Positions 61,301 through 64,000 of a DNA stretch of 64,000 nt are shown here, one piece after another (the stretch's first letter is position 1; each line of letters begins with the position of its first letter). The notes under the pieces were generated by a model, which was not told the DNA's origin, did not search any database, and saw only the letters and a list, made by a program, of their open reading frames with translations. Position numbers and translations under genes: made by a program. This stretch comes from CAYULW01 sp964445815. GTDB taxonomy: Bacteria; Bacteroidota; Bacteroidia; Flavobacteriales_E; Vicingaceae. The stretch lies in the NCBI GenBank assembly GCA_964445815.1, contig CAYULW010000004.1, positions 186,001-250,000 of the forward strand. The letters are read 5' to 3'.

Positions 61301-61972
61301 ATGGGGAAATCAGGAAGCTTGGTTAAGTTGAAAATCTATGCTTACTCCGATGCATCTTTTTCTTCGGCAGTTGGTCAACCATTTGAAGCAAACATCAATC
61401 CTGAAAGCTATACCCATAATCACAGCGTTGAATTCTCAAACACTAAATCCTTAGCGGAAGGAGAAGGAAATGCTCCAAAGTTTAACAGTGTCGGACTGGA
61501 AACAGTTGATTTTACAATTTATCTGGATGGTACCGGAATTGCCGGCAAGAAGAAATCTGTAAAAGGACAGATAACTAACCTTAAAAAGGTCGTTTATCAA
61601 TACAATGGCAAAAGCCACAGAACCAATTACATTAAGCTTTCATGGGGCAACTTGTTGTTTTACTGCAACCTGACTAAGTTGTCCATTAATTATACGATGT
61701 TTTCTCCCAATGGCGACCCCTTAAGGGCAAAGGCAGACCTTAGTTTTTCTGGTTTTACCAATTCTAAGCTCATGGCGGCTCAGGCAAATAAACAATCGCC
61801 TGACATGAGTCATTTAAAGAAGATGGGAATAAGCGATAGTATCCCATTGTATTGTAATGAAATTTATGAAGCTCCGGAATTGTACATCGAAATCGCCAAG
61901 GTCAATGACTTGGATACATTTAGAAAAGTAAAAACAGGACACACTTTGATGTTTCCACAACTTAACAAATAA
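61301..61972 (+). CDS. eCIS tube-initiator/LysM protein (Afp7/Pvc7-like)
   Basis: A 223-residue protein. Residues ~1-165 make a tube-initiator-like beta domain (FEANINPESYTHNHSVEF, VDFTIYLDGTGI, NYIKLSWGNLLFYCNLTKLSINYTMFSPNGDPLRA, listed in parts). The end (ELYIEIAKVNDLDTFRKVKTGHTLMFP) is a LysM-like motif like phage gp53/Afp7. It should bind the spike-hub to the tube. It ends one base before the spike gene. Confidence 0.92.
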   Translation: MGKSGSLVKLKIYAYSDASFSSAVGQPFEANINPESYTHNHSVEFSNTKSLAEGEGNAPKFNSVGLETVDFTIYLDGTGIAGKKKSVKGQITNLKKVVYQYNGKSHRTNYIKLSWGNLLFYCNLTKLSINYTMFSPNGDPLRAKADLSFSGFTNSKLMAAQANKQSPDMSHLKKMGISDSIPLYCNEIYEAPELYIEIAKVNDLDTFRKVKTGHTLMFPQLNK

Positions 61973-61973
61973 A

Positions 61974-63779
61974 ATGGGGGAGTCATTAGATCTTTTATAC
62001 ATCACCGTTTTGTTGGAAGGTAAAGAAACCGATGCGATGGTGCATCGAATTGAGGTGAACAAAAGCATCAATAAGATTTCAACCGCAGAAGTACAGATCA
62101 ATGATGGCAGTAAATCTAAAGAAAGCTTTTCCAACAGTGATTCCGGAAATTTTGATCCCGGTAAAAAGATTGAAATAAAAGCAGGTTACGATTCAACAGA
62201 AGACACCATATTTAAAGGCATCATAGTTAGCTTATCTGTAGTTGTTGATGCGGTTGATGGACCTTCTATCATGGTGCATTGTAAAGACGAAGCCATAAAA
62301 GCAACGCAAGGAGAAAAAAATGCTTATTACCTCAAGAGTAAAGACAGTGCAATCATTTCTAAGGTTTTAGGAAATTACAGCTTTTCTTCATCGGTAGATA
62401 GCACCAGTTATCAATACGATGAAGTGATACAATACGGAGCGAGCGATTGGGACTTTGTACTCAGTCGGGCAGAAATTAATGGATTAGTAGTGACTACGGA
62501 TGATGGCACTTTATCAGTTAAAAAGCCGGCTGTGAGTGGAAGTCCGGTGGCCACAGTGACCTATGGAGATACACTTATTGACATGGATGTCTCTTTACAA
62601 TCTACAGAACAATTTAAAGCTGTTGATGCTGCCGCCTGGGATCCTGAGACCCAAAAAATAGTGAAAGGTTCTTCGGAAGAACCTAGCGTTAATAAAGAGG
62701 GCAACATCGATGGAAAAAAATTGTCTTCTGTTGTGGGGGCTAATGCTCAATTGCAGTCGAATCTTCCTTTAAAGAGCGATGCCTTAAAAGCATGGGCCAA
62801 TGCTCAATTGCTCAAGACACGTTTATCCCGAATCACAGGAACTGTGGTGAGTAATGGGAATGCCAAGATCAAGCCGAATACCTTAGTGAAACTGGAAGGT
62901 GTGGCAAAAGCCTTGAATGGTAATCTGTTCGTAGGTAGTGTTTATCATGAATTGCACGATGGAGAATGGAAAACCGAAATAGGTGTTGGAATAGATGCCG
63001 AATGGTTTGTGCGTGAGCATGATGTTAATACACTCAAAGCAAGCGGAAGATTACCGGCTGTAAACGGACTACAGATCGGAGTCGTAAAAAAGATCGATAG
63101 CGATCCGAACAATGAGTTCAGGGTTCAGGTGACTCTGCCTTTGATTCAAAGCAGCGATGATGGCATTTGGGCACGACTCAGTACGTTCTACGCTTCAAAT
63201 GGAGTAGGAGCTTTCTTTTATCCAGAGGTAGGCGATGAGGTCATTTTAGGTTTTTTGGATGATCATCCATCTGCTCCAATCATCTTAGGAAGCGTTTACA
63301 GCAAAAAAAATAAGTCGCCTCAAACACCGGATGACAAAAACAGTCACAAAACCATATTGACCAAGAGTAAAATGGAAATTGATTTTAATGAGGAGGACAA
63401 GATCATTACCATACAAACCCCCGGAAAGAACATTATTAGCATAAGCGATAAAGACAAAGGCATTACCATCACAGATGAGAACAAGAACCAGATTGAGATG
63501 AATAAGGATGGTGTGACCATTGAAAGTAAGAAGGCAATGACTATAAAGGCCGCAAATGATCTGGAGATTAGCGCAAAAGGCATTACGATCAAAGCTCAAA
63601 ATGCATTTACAGCTCAAGGCTCCGATGCAACGGTTAAAGCTCAAAATGGGTTAACCCTTCAAGGAACCAATTCCACCTTAAAAGCTAGTGCTTCTTTGCA
63701 AGCTTCGGGTGGAGCTAGTGCAGAACTAAAAGCTTCGGGTAACATGACCGTAAAGGGAGCAATGGTATCGATTAATTAA
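61974..63779 (+). CDS. eCIS VgrG-like spike (Afp8/Pvc8-like)
   Basis: A 601-residue spike-hub protein. The gp27-like part covers residues ~1-350 (VHRIEVNKSINKISTAEVQINDG, YGASDWDFVLSRAEINGLVV). An OB-fold gp5-like domain follows at ~365-455 (VTLPLIQSSDDGIWARL, FFYPEVGDEVILGFLDDHPSAPIILGSVY). The C-terminal ~130 residues form a beta-helix of short repeats (TIKAANDLEISAKGITIKAQ, TLQGTNSTLKASASLQ). No effector domain is fused. The tip should carry a PAAR protein from a gene downstream of the window. Confidence 0.95.
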   Translation: MGESLDLLYITVLLEGKETDAMVHRIEVNKSINKISTAEVQINDGSKSKESFSNSDSGNFDPGKKIEIKAGYDSTEDTIFKGIIVSLSVVVDAVDGPSIMVHCKDEAIKATQGEKNAYYLKSKDSAIISKVLGNYSFSSSVDSTSYQYDEVIQYGASDWDFVLSRAEINGLVVTTDDGTLSVKKPAVSGSPVATVTYGDTLIDMDVSLQSTEQFKAVDAAAWDPETQKIVKGSSEEPSVNKEGNIDGKKLSSVVGANAQLQSNLPLKSDALKAWANAQLLKTRLSRITGTVVSNGNAKIKPNTLVKLEGVAKALNGNLFVGSVYHELHDGEWKTEIGVGIDAEWFVREHDVNTLKASGRLPAVNGLQIGVVKKIDSDPNNEFRVQVTLPLIQSSDDGIWARLSTFYASNGVGAFFYPEVGDEVILGFLDDHPSAPIILGSVYSKKNKSPQTPDDKNSHKTILTKSKMEIDFNEEDKIITIQTPGKNIISISDKDKGITITDENKNQIEMNKDGVTIESKKAMTIKAANDLEISAKGITIKAQNAFTAQGSDATVKAQNGLTLQGTNSTLKASASLQASGGASAELKASGNMTVKGAMVSIN

Positions 63780-63785
63780 ACGTTA

Positions 63786-64000
63786 ATGAATAGGCTCATG
63801 TACAGCAAAGAAAGAAAAACGAAGAGTACCGATTCCTTTTCAAAAAAGAATACTTCAAGCCTTAAGGTAGAAAATAAAAACCCTACCTACTTAAAAGAAT
63901 TGGCTATCGCTAAGAAAGTTACTCAGTTAAATAAAGACGATGATAAGGAGCCTTTTGTGGAGCTGAAAACTGGCGTAAAAGAAAAGAAAACAAGAGTAAA
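63786..64000 (+). CDS. Lysine-rich protein start in the eCIS operon (3' partial)
   Basis: The frame from ATG 63786 (MNRLMYSKERKTKSTDSF) is open to the window edge, with at least 71 codons. It is highly charged (Lys/Glu/Asp/Ser/Asn) and apparently disordered, with no signal peptide. It lies 6 bp after the spike stop. It could be the N-terminal leader of an eCIS-associated cargo or core-domain protein, or a small accessory protein before the baseplate genes; the cut makes this undecidable. Confidence 0.65.
   Translation, partial: MNRLMYSKERKTKSTDSFSKKNTSSLKVENKNPTYLKELAIAKKVTQLNKDDDKEPFVELKTGVKEKKTRV

Noticed and set aside
57233..63779. Type VI secretion system or prophage
   Set aside because: The tube pair, LysM Afp7-type protein and DUF4255 cap are eCIS features; no TssJLM, capsid, portal or terminase genes occur in the window.
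1..64000. CRISPR array, insertion sequence or rRNA genes
   Set aside because: No regularly spaced repeats, transposase frames or rRNA-like sequence were seen; xerD looks like the chromosomal recombinase, not a mobile-element integrase.

Overview
The window is AT-rich chromosomal DNA from a member of the Bacteroidota, probably a free-living or marine Flavobacteriia/Cytophagia-like lineage; no closer placement is possible from the sequence. The evidence is a secreted PKD protein ending in a type IX secretion sorting domain, a PorV/PorQ-family outer-membrane protein, a short 287-residue primary sigma factor without region 1.1, BshA (bacillithiol), a DUF3127 SSB-like protein, few Shine-Dalgarno sites, and several promoters of the phylum type TTTG-N17-23-TAnnTTTG.

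Layout. 1-2.8 kb: 3' part of a giant secreted PKD/T9SS protein. 2.8-9.6 kb: WecE sugar aminotransferase, RdgB, cyclophilin, SSB-like protein, DUF457 membrane hydrolase, TPR protein, DUF5916 protein. 9.6-12.9 kb: TetR plus metallo-hydrolase operon with a clear operator, then a secreted protein. 13-16.8 kb: dipeptidyl peptidase IV followed by a POT di/tripeptide transporter, a likely peptide-scavenging pair. 16.8-28.7 kb: FAD-linked oxidase, PQQ-like propeller, Maf, UbiA prenyltransferase, M61 peptidase, RidA, SdpI-like, AroQ, XerD, aminopeptidase P, YbaB. 28.8-35.9 kb: FabG, a VWA membrane protein, a serine hydrolase and two membrane proteins. 35.9-43 kb: ferritin with an unlisted 59-residue membrane protein, an AlkD-like HEAT protein, a PorV/PorQ protein, a lipoprotein hydrolase, GNAT, the housekeeping sigma factor, a TerB-DnaJ protein. 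43-52.4 kb: three rhomboid proteases next to MutL, then a GH3/beta-lactamase fusion overlapping bshA, and a small metal-binding protein. 52.6-55.6 kb: CreD, a small winged-helix regulator and its membrane partner, with matching palindromes in front of both transcription units.

55.6-64 kb is the accessory part. A tRNA-Arg gene is followed on the same side by a duplicated copy of its 3' end. Beyond that lies a decayed phage-type tail-sheath gene on the minus strand. On the other side of the tRNA begins a plus-strand extracellular contractile injection system (eCIS; Afp/PVC/AlgoCIS family): Afp16-like cap protein (DUF4255), an unrecognised 251-residue protein, sheath, two tube proteins, a 53-residue Afp6-position protein, LysM tube-initiator/adaptor, VgrG-like spike, and the start of a lysine-rich protein cut by the window edge. 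Baseplate, PAAR tip, fibre, tape-measure, ATPase and toxin genes would be expected beyond position 64000.

The most novel items are the sheath relic beside an att-like tRNA duplication, the single-sheath eCIS with an Asp/Gly-rich sheath insertion and an unknown conserved-position gene, the creD regulon palindromes, and two small genes too short for routine ORF calling.
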